Assembly: GCF_029278565.1 (NCBI RefSeq)
Contig: NZ_CP119559.1
Location: 1,984,001-2,048,000, forward strand
Source of the DNA: Haloarcula halophila
GTDB lineage: Archaea; Halobacteriota; Halobacteria; Halobacteriales; Haloarculaceae
Length of the DNA: 64,000 nucleotides
Reading direction: 5' to 3'
Shown: one piece after another, positions 42,439-50,180 of the stretch
Position numbering within the stretch: the stretch's first letter is position 1
Layout of the letters: the number at the start of each line of letters is the position of its first letter
Program-made: the position numbers and the translations under genes
Notes under the pieces: generated by a model
The model's input: the letters and a program-made list of their open reading frames with translations, nothing else
What the model was told of the DNA's origin: nothing
Database searches by the model: none

Positions 42439-43200
42439 TCACCGTGTAGCATCGATCTGACGGGCGATCAGCCCTGCCTGGACACCGGCGGTGAACCCCG
42501 CGTCGACGTTGACGACAGAGAGAGCCGTACAGGACTGTAGCATTCCGGAGAGGGCGGCTTCGCCGTTCCCGCCGTGGCCGTAGCCGGTCGAGACCGGGAG
42601 GCCGATGACGGGAACGTCGACCAGGCCCGCGACGACTGTCGGGAGCGCACCTTCTCGGCCGGCGGCGACGATCAGGACGTCCTGGTCGCGCAGTCGGTCG
42701 ACGGCGTCGATGGTCCGGGCCATGCTGGCGACGCCGACATCGTCGACCCGGGTGACCGCCGCACCCATCTCGCCGACGATCATCGCGGCTTCACCGGCCG
42801 GGACGGCGTCGGAGGTTCCGGCCGTGACGACGCCGACAGTGGCATCGAGCGACGGCCGCTCGAACGACGGCGTGGTCGCGACGAGCCAGCGAGCGCGCTC
42901 GTCCCAGCGGAGCGTCGCCGCCGGTGCCGTATCGGCTACCGTCTCCCTGACCGCCGTGACCGCTGGCGCTTCGATACGGGTCACGATCGCCCGGCCGGTC
43001 GTCTCGACGGCCGTCTCGGCCAGCGCCGCGACCTCTGCCGGCGTCTTCCCGTCCCCGAGAATCGCCTCGGGGACCCCCGAGCGGGACTCCCGTGTCGCGT
43101 CGAACCGTCCGGCGCCGCTCGTCGCGTACCCCGCCAGTTCCGCTTGGGCCTCGGCTGGGCTCACCTCGCCGGCCGCGACCGCTTCGAGTAGATCACGCAT
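42439..43200 (-). CDS. larB: LarB-type pyridinium-3,5-biscarboxylate mononucleotide synthase
   Basis: A 253-residue PurE-related protein. LarB carboxylates and hydrolyses nicotinic acid adenine dinucleotide in the first step of nickel-pincer nucleotide cofactor synthesis. Signatures: N-terminal RDLLEAVAAGEVSPAEAQAEL, GVPEAILGDGKTPAEVAAL, then the PurE-like core VGVVTAGTSDAVPAGEAAMI, LIVAAGREGALPTVVAGLVD and LPVSTGYGHGGNGEAALSGM. LarC and LarE, needed for the complete cofactor, are not in this window. Confidence 0.9.
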   Translation of the reverse strand: MRDLLEAVAAGEVSPAEAQAELAGYATSGAGRFDATRESRSGVPEAILGDGKTPAEVAALAETAVETTGRAIVTRIEAPAVTAVRETVADTAPAATLRWDERARWLVATTPSFERPSLDATVGVVTAGTSDAVPAGEAAMIVGEMGAAVTRVDDVGVASMARTIDAVDRLRDQDVLIVAAGREGALPTVVAGLVDVPVIGLPVSTGYGHGGNGEAALSGMLQSCTALSVVNVDAGFTAGVQAGLIARQIDATR

Positions 43201-43418
43201 ACGTCACATCGGTGTGCCGGGCACTCCTATGCGTCGGTTCGGTCGCCGTCGCGCGAGCGGGCCACAGCGTCCCGCTGGCGCGCGAGCGTGGCGGTCGGCG
43301 AAACTACCGGCAATTGTCTCTTATACTCGGTTCTCAGGCACGGATTTATAAGTGAGGGAACTATCGAAATCGCCTCAGACCCCCGCGAATAGGGGACAGA
43401 GCGGGATAATTGGGGAAA

Positions 43419-43427
43419 GTATTTAAG
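43419..43427 (+). promoter_or_regulatory. TATA box of the DUF1931 gene
   Basis: The box gtatttaag lies 26-34 bases upstream of the ATG at 43453. A second box (gatttataag, about 43342-43351) lies further upstream in the same 250-base space. The latter has no gene at the right distance on the plus strand. Confidence 0.55.
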
Positions 43428-43452
43428 CGCCCCCTTCGGATGGGATCACTGT

Positions 43453-43620
43453 ATGGCAGACCTAATTGTCAAAGCCGCCGTGAAGGAATCGCTCGACGAC
43501 ATGAACGTTGCCTCTGACTTCTACGACGCACTCGACGAGGAAGTCGAGGAGCTCCTCGCCGACGCCGCCCGACGCGCAGAGGCAAACGACCGCAAGACAG
43601 TCCAGCCGCGCGACCTGTAA
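43453..43620 (+). CDS. DUF1931 mini histone-fold protein
   Basis: A 55-residue protein: MADLIVKAAVKESLDDMNVA, SDFYDALDEEVEELLADAAR, RAEANDRKTVQPRDL. It belongs to DUF1931, a family with a histone-like fold; the end RKTVQPRDL is the typical helix alpha 3/strand of histone folds (K-T-V-Q-P-R-D). It lacks the basic surface of true DNA-packing histones and is acidic. Role unknown; DNA or protein binding as a dimer is a fair guess. It is monocistronic with a strong promoter and its own terminator, suggesting high expression. Confidence 0.9.
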   Translation: MADLIVKAAVKESLDDMNVASDFYDALDEEVEELLADAARRAEANDRKTVQPRDL

Positions 43621-43628
43621 GGTCGACT

Positions 43629-43660
43629 CCATTTCTTTCTTTCGCTACCCCGGTAGCGAT
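43629..43660. terminator. bidirectional terminator between DUF1931 gene and rpiA
   Basis: A T-rich stretch atttctttctttcg directly after the DUF1931 stop is followed by a hairpin with stem tcgctac/gtagcga (43642-43659). It lies between two convergent genes and can serve both. Confidence 0.55.
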
Positions 43661-43694
43661 GGCTCTGGCCAAGTGATGCCGCTGGGTGTGTCAG

Positions 43695-44375
43695 TTACGG
43701 CTCGCGAACAGTGACCCCGTCCTCGGTCCCGACGTGGATCTCGTCGGCCAGTCCGACGAACAGGCCGTGTTCGACCACACCTGGGGTGTCGGCCAGCCGG
43801 CGGGCGAGCCGCTCCGGGTCCTCGATGGGGCCGAAGGCACAGTCGAGGACGAGGTTGCCGTTGTCGGTCACCACGGGGCCGTCCTTGCGTTCGGCGGCCC
43901 GAAGCTGTGGGTCCCCGCCCAGCTCCTCGACGGTCGCGGCGACGGTCGTCCGGGCGGCCGGCAGGACTTCGACTGGCACCGGCACGGAGAGGCTCTCGGC
44001 CGCCTTCGTCGGGTCCGCGACCACCAGAAACCGGTCGGCGCTGGCGTCGACGATCTTCTCTCTGGCGTGGGCTGCACCGCCGCCTTTGATCAGATCGCCG
44101 CCGGCGACCTCGTCGGCGCCGTCGATCGCCAGGTCGATCGAGGCCTCGTCGACCTCCGCCAGCGGGACGCCACACTCCCGGGCCAACTGGCGGGACTGAA
44201 ACGAGGTCGGAACTCCCGTCACGTCCAGCCCGTCGTCGATCTGTCGGCCGAGCGCCCGGATGGCGTGTGCCGCAGTGCTTCCCGTCCCGAGGCCGACGAC
44301 CATCCCGTCCTCGACGGCCTCGGCTGCGGACTCCCCGGCCGCTCGTTTCGCCGCGTCGGAACCGCCTTGTTTCAT
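43695..44375 (-). CDS. rpiA: ribose-5-phosphate isomerase A
   Basis: A 226-residue RpiA that interconverts ribose 5-phosphate and ribulose 5-phosphate. Motifs: GLGTGSTAAHAI (phosphate loop), SFQSRQLARECGVPLAEVDE, AIDGADEV (catalytic Asp), and LIKGGGAAHAREKIV (catalytic Glu/Lys loop). The ATG opening MKQGGSDAAKRAAGESA is preferred; an in-frame ATG 27 bases upstream would add nine residues (MSASHDSAS). No pentose-pathway neighbour is seen. Confidence 0.95.
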   Translation of the reverse strand: MKQGGSDAAKRAAGESAAEAVEDGMVVGLGTGSTAAHAIRALGRQIDDGLDVTGVPTSFQSRQLARECGVPLAEVDEASIDLAIDGADEVAGGDLIKGGGAAHAREKIVDASADRFLVVADPTKAAESLSVPVPVEVLPAARTTVAATVEELGGDPQLRAAERKDGPVVTDNGNLVLDCAFGPIEDPERLARRLADTPGVVEHGLFVGLADEIHVGTEDGVTVREP

Positions 44376-44534
44376 GCTCGCGGAGTCGTGGCTGGCCGAC
44401 AAAACGTTTGTTCTCCCGGCTCAGTCGGCGTCGCCACACGCCGTACTGAGCGGACAGTGGTGTGGCCACGCGGCCACAGAAACAGTCGGAGCTGACTCAG
44501 CTGGAGGTGACTCAGTCGGAGGTGGCCCCAGACG

Positions 44535-44693
44535 CTATCCTCGTCGCGTCGACCGCGCCTCGCGAACGTCGGCGCCGTCCCGGATCTTGTCTTCACACTG
44601 CGGGCACACTCGCGGCTTCTCGACCCCATTCGGTGTGAATACCCGCGCGTAGGCGGCTGTGACAAAATTACCGCAGTTCTGGCATTCCGGCAT
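44535..44693 (-). CDS. 52-residue zinc-finger protein (DUF7563-like), copy 2
   Basis: A 52-residue protein MPECQNCGNFVTAAYARVFT, PNGVEKPRVCPQCEDKIRDG, ADVREARSTRRG. Cys4/Cys7 and Cys30/Cys33 form two CxxC pairs and probably bind one zinc ion. It matches the haloarchaeal DUF7563 family very well and is a paralogue of the copy at 42.2 kb. A caattaaga box (44719-44727 on the coding strand) is about 27 bases from the ATG, so it is probably transcribed as a leaderless mRNA. Confidence 0.85.
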   Translation of the reverse strand: MPECQNCGNFVTAAYARVFTPNGVEKPRVCPQCEDKIRDGADVREARSTRRG

Positions 44694-44758
44694 ACAGCCG
44701 AACGAACGTTCTATTCCCTCTTAATTGTTGGTGCTTTGGTAGGAATTACCACACCGGT

Positions 44759-45337
44759 TCAGAACTCGCTGGTGACGGTACCGTCCTCGGCGAGTTCGAC
44801 GACGCCGTCGAACTGCTCCCGGAAGGCCGCGACCGTCTCCGCGTCGTGGACTTCCTCCGCGAGGTGGAACAGCCCGACTGCATCGTACTCGGCAAGCAAC
44901 GCCAGGATGTCGCCGACTGCCTCCAGCGCGCGCTGTTCGTCGGCGTAGTAGATCAGTTCCGTGACCGAGTCGAAACTCACGCGGAGTTTCCCGTCGTGGT
45001 CTTGCAGGAACCGCTCGGTCTGTTCGACGATACCCTCCAGATCGTCGGGAGCGGAGACGTACTGGACGTTACTGGACTGGCGGCGAGTGTAGCCACGTTC
45101 GACCGACAGGGTATCGAGGATCGTCGCGGTCTCCTCGTCGACCTCGTAGTACTCCAGTTTCTGCTTGACTTCCCGTGCTGTCGTCCGCGTCGAGATAACC
45201 AACATCGCGTCGGTGTCAGTCGAGAGGAAGTCGGTGTCGATCCGGTCTGTCTCACCGGTACTCGGGTGCAAGAGGAGGATACCGGTCCCGCCCGGGACGG
45301 TATCGGGCGCGTTGTCGATCGCCAACGTATACTCCAT
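44759..45337 (-). CDS. RecA/KaiC-like protein with degenerate P-loop (DUF7090-like)
   Basis: A 192-residue protein with the order of strands and helices seen in single-domain KaiC/RAD55-like ATPases. The P-loop position reads LLLHPSTGETDR instead of GxxGxGKT: the lysine and glycines are lost. A Walker B-like strand LRVSFDSVTELIYY is kept. It therefore is unlikely to hydrolyse ATP and may act as a regulatory or partner subunit of KaiC-like ATPases. The assignment to a DUF7090-type family is from memory. Confidence 0.72.
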   Translation of the reverse strand: MEYTLAIDNAPDTVPGGTGILLLHPSTGETDRIDTDFLSTDTDAMLVISTRTTAREVKQKLEYYEVDEETATILDTLSVERGYTRRQSSNVQYVSAPDDLEGIVEQTERFLQDHDGKLRVSFDSVTELIYYADEQRALEAVGDILALLAEYDAVGLFHLAEEVHDAETVAAFREQFDGVVELAEDGTVTSEF

Positions 45338-45388
45338 ATGCCGGTGAAAGCGGACGGACCCGCATTAAGTCTGCGGGTCTGTGGTCGC

Positions 45389-45826
45389 TCAGAACACGCT
45401 GTCGGCGGTCGCGGCGCCGACGACGCTGAAGATCGCCCCCACAGCGGTCGCCTTCAGCGTCGTCACCGCGAGTCGCTCCGCTGTCGGGTCGGGGAGGATC
45501 TCGTTTTTGACGAGGAACGTCTCGGGCGCAGTGAACACCAGCGCAAGGGTCGCCACCGACCCGAACGAGACGATCATCAGGGAGACAAAGCGGATCGGGA
45601 CGCCGGCGACCTCCGCCTCGGTCTCGACGTCACGGCCGGCGTCGGCCTGGTAGAGCGCACCGTAGCCGATCGCGAAAACGATGGCCGTCACGACTGCCGC
45701 GTGGTAGTTGCTCATGTTCGTGGCGAGCACCCACACCTCCTCGGTGACGACGAACGGCCCGGCGAGCAGAAATCCCCCGACGACCTGTTGGGCAGTGTCA
45801 GCGATCCGGTAGCGTCGTCGAGCCAT
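45389..45826 (-). CDS. DUF2391-like membrane protein
   Basis: A 145-residue membrane protein with about four helices: VVGGFLLAGPFVVTEEVWVL, AAVVTAIVFAIGYGALYQAD, VSLMIVSFGSVATLALVFTA and TTLKATAVGAIFSVVGAATA. The pattern resembles the DUF2391 (TIGR02587-type) putative integral membrane proteins; no function is known. The ATG before ARRRYRIADTAQQ is chosen; an upstream open frame is antisense to the methyltransferase gene. Confidence 0.75.
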   Translation of the reverse strand: MARRRYRIADTAQQVVGGFLLAGPFVVTEEVWVLATNMSNYHAAVVTAIVFAIGYGALYQADAGRDVETEAEVAGVPIRFVSLMIVSFGSVATLALVFTAPETFLVKNEILPDPTAERLAVTTLKATAVGAIFSVVGAATADSVF

Positions 45827-45955
45827 ACTCTCCCATTGTGATATCGGCCCGGATAACGCTACTGGGTTCGGTACCCGACACCAATCGCCCGGCTTCGGGC
45901 GGCCTCGATCTCCCGAAACACAACCGGTTTTTGGCTCGCGGGCGGTGGTCCGGAT

Positions 45956-46633
45956 ATGAGCGTCAGCGACGAGTTCGACGAGTGGGCGGCCGCCGGGAAG
46001 GACCGGGGGATGGAGGACCGACACTGGCATACCGCCAAACACGTCCTGGCTCGGATGCCCGTCGAGGCCGGCGAGACGGTACTGGACCTGGGCTGTGGCA
46101 GCGGCTACGCCGGCCGCGCGCTCAGAGAGACCAAAGACGCGGGCCGCGCCTACGGGATCGACGCCGCCCCCGAGATGGCCCACAACGCCGCCGACTACAC
46201 CGACGACCCACAGATCGGCTACCTGATCGGGGACTTCGAGCACCTGCCTTTCGAGACCGACAGCATCGACCACTGCTTCTCGATGGAGGCGTTCTACTAC
46301 GCGAGCGACCCCCACGCCGCACTCGCCGAACTCGCCCGTGTGATCCGCCCCGGTGGCACCTTCCACTGTGCGGTCAACTACTACGAGGAGAACGTCCACT
46401 CCCACGAGTGGCAGTCGTTCATCGACGTTCCGATGACCCGCTGGGACCGCAGTCAGTACAGAGCGGCCTTCCGGGAGGCCGGCTTCTCGGTCGCCGTCCA
46501 GGACAACATCCCGGACCGAGAGATCGAGATTCCGCCCGCGAGTGAGTTCCCGACCGAGGACTGGGAACGCCGTGAGGCGATGGTGGAACGATACCGGGAG
46601 TACGGGACTCTGGTCACCGTCGGCGTCCGTTGA
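45956..46633 (+). CDS. class I SAM-dependent methyltransferase
   Basis: A 225-residue methyltransferase: TVLDLGCGSGYAGRAL is the SAM motif I, AYGIDAAPEMAHNA motif II, and DSIDHCFSMEAFYYASDPHA the motif IV region. LARVIRPGGTFHCAVNYYEE is the post-motif strand found in UbiE/Methyltransf_11 enzymes. The HWHTAKHVLARMP and WERREAMVERYREYG segments are shared by a haloarchaeal subgroup. Substrate unknown. The AI-2E-type permease gene follows after 40 bases. Confidence 0.9.
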   Translation: MSVSDEFDEWAAAGKDRGMEDRHWHTAKHVLARMPVEAGETVLDLGCGSGYAGRALRETKDAGRAYGIDAAPEMAHNAADYTDDPQIGYLIGDFEHLPFETDSIDHCFSMEAFYYASDPHAALAELARVIRPGGTFHCAVNYYEENVHSHEWQSFIDVPMTRWDRSQYRAAFREAGFSVAVQDNIPDREIEIPPASEFPTEDWERREAMVERYREYGTLVTVGVR

Positions 46634-46673
46634 GGCCGGGAATGCTTTTCCCCCTGCCTGTCGAACACCGAGC

Positions 46674-47678
46674 GTGAGATCCCGACAGCGGACGTACGTC
46701 CTCGGCGGCCTCTTCGTCGCGACGGTGCTACTGGCGACGTGGTTACTGTCGAGCGTGCTGGCGACGGTCTTTTTCGCTATCACGGTCGCATATGTCCTCT
46801 ATCCGCTCTCGGAGCGGCTCGTCGACCGTGGGCTCTCGAAGCGTGTGGCTGCGATGCTCTCGACGGTCGTCGCGTTCCTCGCTGGGACGGCTATCACGCT
46901 CCCGCTCGTCGGCGTGTTGTACGTCCGCCGCCGGGACCTCTTCGTCTTTCTCCAGCAACTCCCAGAGACGCTGACGCTCCGGGTCGGCGAGTTCGCCTAC
47001 CCGATCAACGTCGCCGACATCCTGCTGGCACTCAGGGGAATCGTCCAGGGGTTCGCGGTTACGCTGGCGACGCTGATGCCGATTCTGGCGCTGAAAGCGG
47101 TGTTGTTCGCGATCCTGGTCTACGCGATCCTCTGGCGTCCGGCGGCGCCGAAACACGAGATCTACGAGCTGATCCCGCGCCGGTATCACGACATCCTCGA
47201 CCGCCTCCACAGACGGCTCCGGTCGACGCTGTACGCCATCTACGTCCTCCAGGCCGCGACCGCCTTCGGCACCTTCCTGATGGCGTGGGCGGTGTTCGCC
47301 ACGCTCGGCTATCAGAGCGCCTTCGCGCTGGCGGTCGTCGCTGGCATCCTCCAGTTCGTCCCGGTGGTCGGTCCGAGCGTCGTCGTCCTGGCGATCGCCG
47401 CCGCCGACGTGGTCGCGGGGGACGTGGTCGGGGCCGTCCTGGTGACTGTCGTCGGTCTCGTCCTCGTGGGGTTCCTCCCGGACGCGGTCATCCGCCCACG
47501 GCTGGCCCGCTACACCGCGGGGATGCCGGCGAGCCTCTACTTCGTCGGGTTCACCGGCGGCGTGCTGTCGCTGGGGCTCGTGGGCTTCATCGCCGGTCCC
47601 GTGGTCGTCGCCCTCCTGATCGAGTTGATCCACCTGCTTACCGAAGACCGGTCGCCGACCCAACAACAGCTCTCGTAG
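46674..47678 (+). CDS. AI-2E-family transporter (YdiK/PerM-like)
   Basis: A 334-residue permease with eight hydrophobic segments. The family arrangement is clear: two N-terminal helices (LGGLFVATVLLATWLLSSVL, TVFFAITVAYVLYPLSERLV), a large soluble loop in the middle (YELIPRRYHDILDRLHRRLR) and the conserved ALAVVAGILQFVPVVGPSVV. Relatives export AI-2, Na+ or other small solutes. The GTG at 46674 lies about 25-32 bases after a gcttttcccc box, giving a leaderless start. Confidence 0.88.
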   Translation: MRSRQRTYVLGGLFVATVLLATWLLSSVLATVFFAITVAYVLYPLSERLVDRGLSKRVAAMLSTVVAFLAGTAITLPLVGVLYVRRRDLFVFLQQLPETLTLRVGEFAYPINVADILLALRGIVQGFAVTLATLMPILALKAVLFAILVYAILWRPAAPKHEIYELIPRRYHDILDRLHRRLRSTLYAIYVLQAATAFGTFLMAWAVFATLGYQSAFALAVVAGILQFVPVVGPSVVVLAIAAADVVAGDVVGAVLVTVVGLVLVGFLPDAVIRPRLARYTAGMPASLYFVGFTGGVLSLGLVGFIAGPVVVALLIELIHLLTEDRSPTQQQLS

Positions 47679-47679
47679 C

Positions 47680-48465
47680 CTACTCGGACTCGGTCACGAG
47701 CGGGCGCCCCTGTGCCTCCCACTCGGTGAGGCTCCCCTCGTAGAACCCGATCTCCGGGAAGCCAAGTTCCCGGAGGACCACGTAGGTGTGGCTGATCCGC
47801 CGGGCCGTGTTACAGTAGAGGACGATCCGTTTCTCCGGGACGATCCCGGCGGCTGCGAGCAGTTCCAGGGCTCGCTCACGGGGGAGCAGGCCGCGGCTCT
47901 CGGTGTCGACCAGATCCCGCCAATCCAGGAGGACCGCGCCCGGGATGTGCCCCGCCGCGTACTCGCTTTGCTCGCGGGTGTCGACGACGACGGCCTCGGG
48001 GTCCTCGGCCGCCGCCGACACCGCTTCGGGACCGACGAGGGGCGTCTCGTCGGGCGGGTCGACGGCGTAGTCCGCCGGCTCGACGGCCGTCGGCTCGCTC
48101 GTCGTCCCGAAGGAGCGTTGCCAGGCCGAGAAGTCGCCGTCGAGCAGGTGGAGTCGGTCGGGATCGTGGCCCAACAGCTCCGCCGTCACGAGGAACCGGG
48201 CGGCGAAAACGCCGTGGTGGTCGTCGTAGGCGACGATCTCGTCGTCTCCGCCGACGCCGGCCTCCGAGAGGAGGGCTGCCCAGGTTTCTTCTGTGGGGAG
48301 CATCCCGTCGCTGTCGTCCTCGCCCGTCCGAAACGTCTCGAAGGGCACGTTCACCGCTCCCGGAAGGTGGCCGAGTCCGTCGTATTCCCAGGCGTCCCGC
48401 ACGTCTACCAGCTTGAGCGCGCCGAGGCGGTCGTTGACCCAGTCGGCCGAGACGATATCTGTCAT
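47680..48465 (-). CDS. two-domain rhodanese sulfurtransferase
   Basis: A 261-residue tandem rhodanese (thiosulfate or mercaptopyruvate sulfurtransferase). The inactive N-terminal domain includes LKLVDVRDAWEYDGLGHLPG; the catalytic C-terminal domain includes AVVVDTREQSEYAAGHIPGA and the active-site loop YCNTARRISHTY with the persulfide-forming cysteine. It probably moves sulfane sulfur in thiosulfate detoxification or cofactor synthesis. It converges on the permease gene (one base between stops) and is divergent from a second rhodanese gene. Confidence 0.92.
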   Translation of the reverse strand: MTDIVSADWVNDRLGALKLVDVRDAWEYDGLGHLPGAVNVPFETFRTGEDDSDGMLPTEETWAALLSEAGVGGDDEIVAYDDHHGVFAARFLVTAELLGHDPDRLHLLDGDFSAWQRSFGTTSEPTAVEPADYAVDPPDETPLVGPEAVSAAAEDPEAVVVDTREQSEYAAGHIPGAVLLDWRDLVDTESRGLLPRERALELLAAAGIVPEKRIVLYCNTARRISHTYVVLRELGFPEIGFYEGSLTEWEAQGRPLVTESE

Positions 48466-48712
48466 TATCGGCCGTTATCGCCCCCGACGGCTTGAAAACT
48501 CCTATTGGTCCCGGTCGAAGGTAGAAGCAAAAGCTGCCTCGAAACTATCACTGTGATTCACTCTCACGCCACAGCTCGATATCCGGCCGCCCGCTCGTGG
48601 TTCGCGCCGACGACCGCCGGTTTCGGCGAGCCGACGCCGTAGTGGCTCGTGCAGATGACGGCAACATATGCCGGTGCAAGGGAGGACTGGACGTACCTGC
48701 CGACACTCGTGG

Positions 48713-48720
48713 TAATATAT
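48713..48720 (+). promoter_or_regulatory. TATA-like box of the second rhodanese gene
   Basis: The box taatatat lies 29-36 bases upstream of the ATG at 48749. The rest of the 280-base divergent space (48466-48748) shows no gene or strong hairpin. Confidence 0.5.
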
Positions 48721-48748
48721 GTGTGGTGGACTAACGGTTCAATGCATT

Positions 48749-49612
48749 ATGACTGAATACGCCAACGACGTGCTCGTCTCGGCCGACTGGGTCAGCGAGC
48801 ACCTCGACGAGTTCCAGAGCGACGACTCGGCCCACCGGCTGGTCGAGGTCGACGTCGACACGGAGCTGTACGACGAGAGCCACATCCCCGGTGCCATCGG
48901 GTTCAACTGGGAGACAGACCTCCAGGACCAGACAACGCGGGATATCCTCTCGAAGGACGACTTCGAGGACCTGCTCGGTGCCCACGGCATCAGCGAGGAC
49001 TCGACGGTCGTCCTCTACGGTGACAACTCCAACTGGTTCGCCGCCTACACCTACTGGCAGTTCAAGTACTACGGCCACGACGACGTGAAGCTGCTCGACG
49101 GCGGCCGCGAGTACTGGGTCGAGAACGACTACGAACTGACCGACGAGGTACCCGAGTTCGACGCCGTCGACTACGAGGCCTCCGGCCCGCGTGAGTCCAT
49201 CCGTGCCTACCGCGAGGACGTCGAGAACGCCATCGAGCGTGAACTACCGCTCGTCGACGTTCGCTCGCCCGAGGAGTTCTCCGGCGAGATCCTCGCGCCC
49301 CCCGGACTCCAGGAGACCGCCCAGCGTGGCGGCCACGTCCCCGGCGCACAGAACATCTCCTGGGCGGCCGTCACCAACGACGACGGGACGTTCAAGGACT
49401 ACGACGAACTCGAAGCGCTCTACGCCGAACACGGCATCGACGGCGACTCCACGACGGTCGCCTACTGCCGCATCGGCGAGCGCTCCTCGGTCGCCTGGTT
49501 CGCGCTCCACGAACTGCTGGGGTACGACGACACGATCAACTACGACGGCTCCTGGACCGAGTGGGGCAACCTGGTCGGTGCGCCCATCGAGAAGGGCGAG
49601 GCCGACGACTGA
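48749..49612 (+). CDS. two-domain rhodanese sulfurtransferase
   Basis: A 287-residue tandem rhodanese. N-terminal domain: RLVEVDVDTELYDESHIPGA and VVLYGDNSNWFAAYTYWQFK (no cysteine). C-terminal domain: PLVDVRSPEEFSGEILAPPG and the catalytic loop VAYCRIGERSSVAWF with the active cysteine. The CRxGxR loop is that of thiosulfate sulfurtransferases (CRxG[ST/ER]). The ATG before TEYANDVLVSADWV gives the standard N-terminus. Sequence differs clearly from the neighbouring rhodanese, so this is not a recent duplication. Confidence 0.93.
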   Translation: MTEYANDVLVSADWVSEHLDEFQSDDSAHRLVEVDVDTELYDESHIPGAIGFNWETDLQDQTTRDILSKDDFEDLLGAHGISEDSTVVLYGDNSNWFAAYTYWQFKYYGHDDVKLLDGGREYWVENDYELTDEVPEFDAVDYEASGPRESIRAYREDVENAIERELPLVDVRSPEEFSGEILAPPGLQETAQRGGHVPGAQNISWAAVTNDDGTFKDYDELEALYAEHGIDGDSTTVAYCRIGERSSVAWFALHELLGYDDTINYDGSWTEWGNLVGAPIEKGEADD

Positions 49613-49745
49613 GCGTAGCGAGGGAGTCGGCCTCGTAGCGGAACGGGGAGCCCGCAGGGCGACCCGTGAAGCAGGCGAAGCTGAGTAAGCGCTAGCGCAC
49701 GAAGCTTCGGATCGAAGCGGGACCGTAGCCGACCCGCAGCGAAGG
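49613..49745. repeat. structured GC-rich extragenic sequence
   Basis: The 130 bases after the rhodanese stop consist of repeated short motifs (gtagcgag, gtagcgga, agcgctagcgc, agcgaag) and several small inverted repeats: the 10-base palindrome cgaagcttcg (49700-49709) overlaps the hairpin cttcg-gat-cgaag (49704-49716), and gtcggc (49626-49631) can pair with gccgac (49728-49733). It looks like a folded 3' untranslated or extragenic element; no open frame in it is convincing. Confidence 0.45.
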
Positions 49746-49760
49746 GCGACGCGGACGACC

Positions 49761-49785
49761 GGTCGTTCTCGCCGTTTTTTCGGCA
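49761..49785 (+). terminator. T6 terminator after the rhodanese gene
   Basis: A run of six T (49775-49780) follows the structured GC-rich element. This combination fits transcription termination for the plus-strand rhodanese gene. Confidence 0.5.
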
Positions 49786-49852
49786 GCACGTGGATGACGC
49801 GTAGCCACGCAATCGGCCGTGGATTCAAGGCTCTCGGGACCAACTGACACCC

Positions 49853-50137
49853 GTGGACAGAACTGAACTCGAAGGGGAACTCCGGGGTGCGTTCGACGCC
49901 GAGGAGGCGGTTATCTCCGTCGTCGCCAGGCAGGCACGCGATATGGCGGAGGGTGGGCAGTTCGCTGCCGACTTCGATGCGGAACTGACACCGGAAACCG
50001 TCGTCGACAACCTCGCGGACGCTCCCGAGGGGTACTCACTGGTCGAGCGGTGGAACTGGTGGCTCGGTGCGCTGGATCTCTCTCACGGGGGGTACACGCG
50101 GTTCAGTGTTCGGCCGGACATCGAGCGACAAGCGTAG
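49853..50137 (+). CDS. hypothetical haloarchaeal protein
   Basis: A 94-residue acidic protein starting at GTG: MDRTELEGELRGAFDAEEAV, with VVARQARDMAEGG, then FDAELTPETVVDNLADAPEG, LVERWNWWLGALDLSHGGYT and a C-terminus FSVRPDIERQA. The Trp-rich WNWWLG core suggests a folded domain. I recognise no family and no catalytic residues; no cysteine or membrane helix is present. It stands alone, and no clear TATA box is seen. Confidence 0.65.
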   Translation: MDRTELEGELRGAFDAEEAVISVVARQARDMAEGGQFAADFDAELTPETVVDNLADAPEGYSLVERWNWWLGALDLSHGGYTRFSVRPDIERQA

Positions 50138-50180
50138 CTCGACGGCTCCCGACCGAAAAAATCGGCGCCAGCCAGCCGGC

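Noticed and set aside
44403-44534. Short direct repeats (gactcag with ggaggt) between rpiA and the zinc-finger gene, considered as a regulatory repeat
   Set aside because: Only two imperfect copies, no spacing regularity and no palindromic half-sites.
48466-48748. Possible small RNA or gene in the divergent space between the two rhodaneses
   Set aside because: No open frame with protein-like composition, no stable hairpin with a T-run, and the only TATA-like box is accounted for by the plus-strand rhodanese.
47680-49612. Two neighbouring rhodanese genes considered as a recent tandem duplication
   Set aside because: They are divergent in direction and differ strongly in sequence, including the active-site loop (CNTARR against CRIGER).
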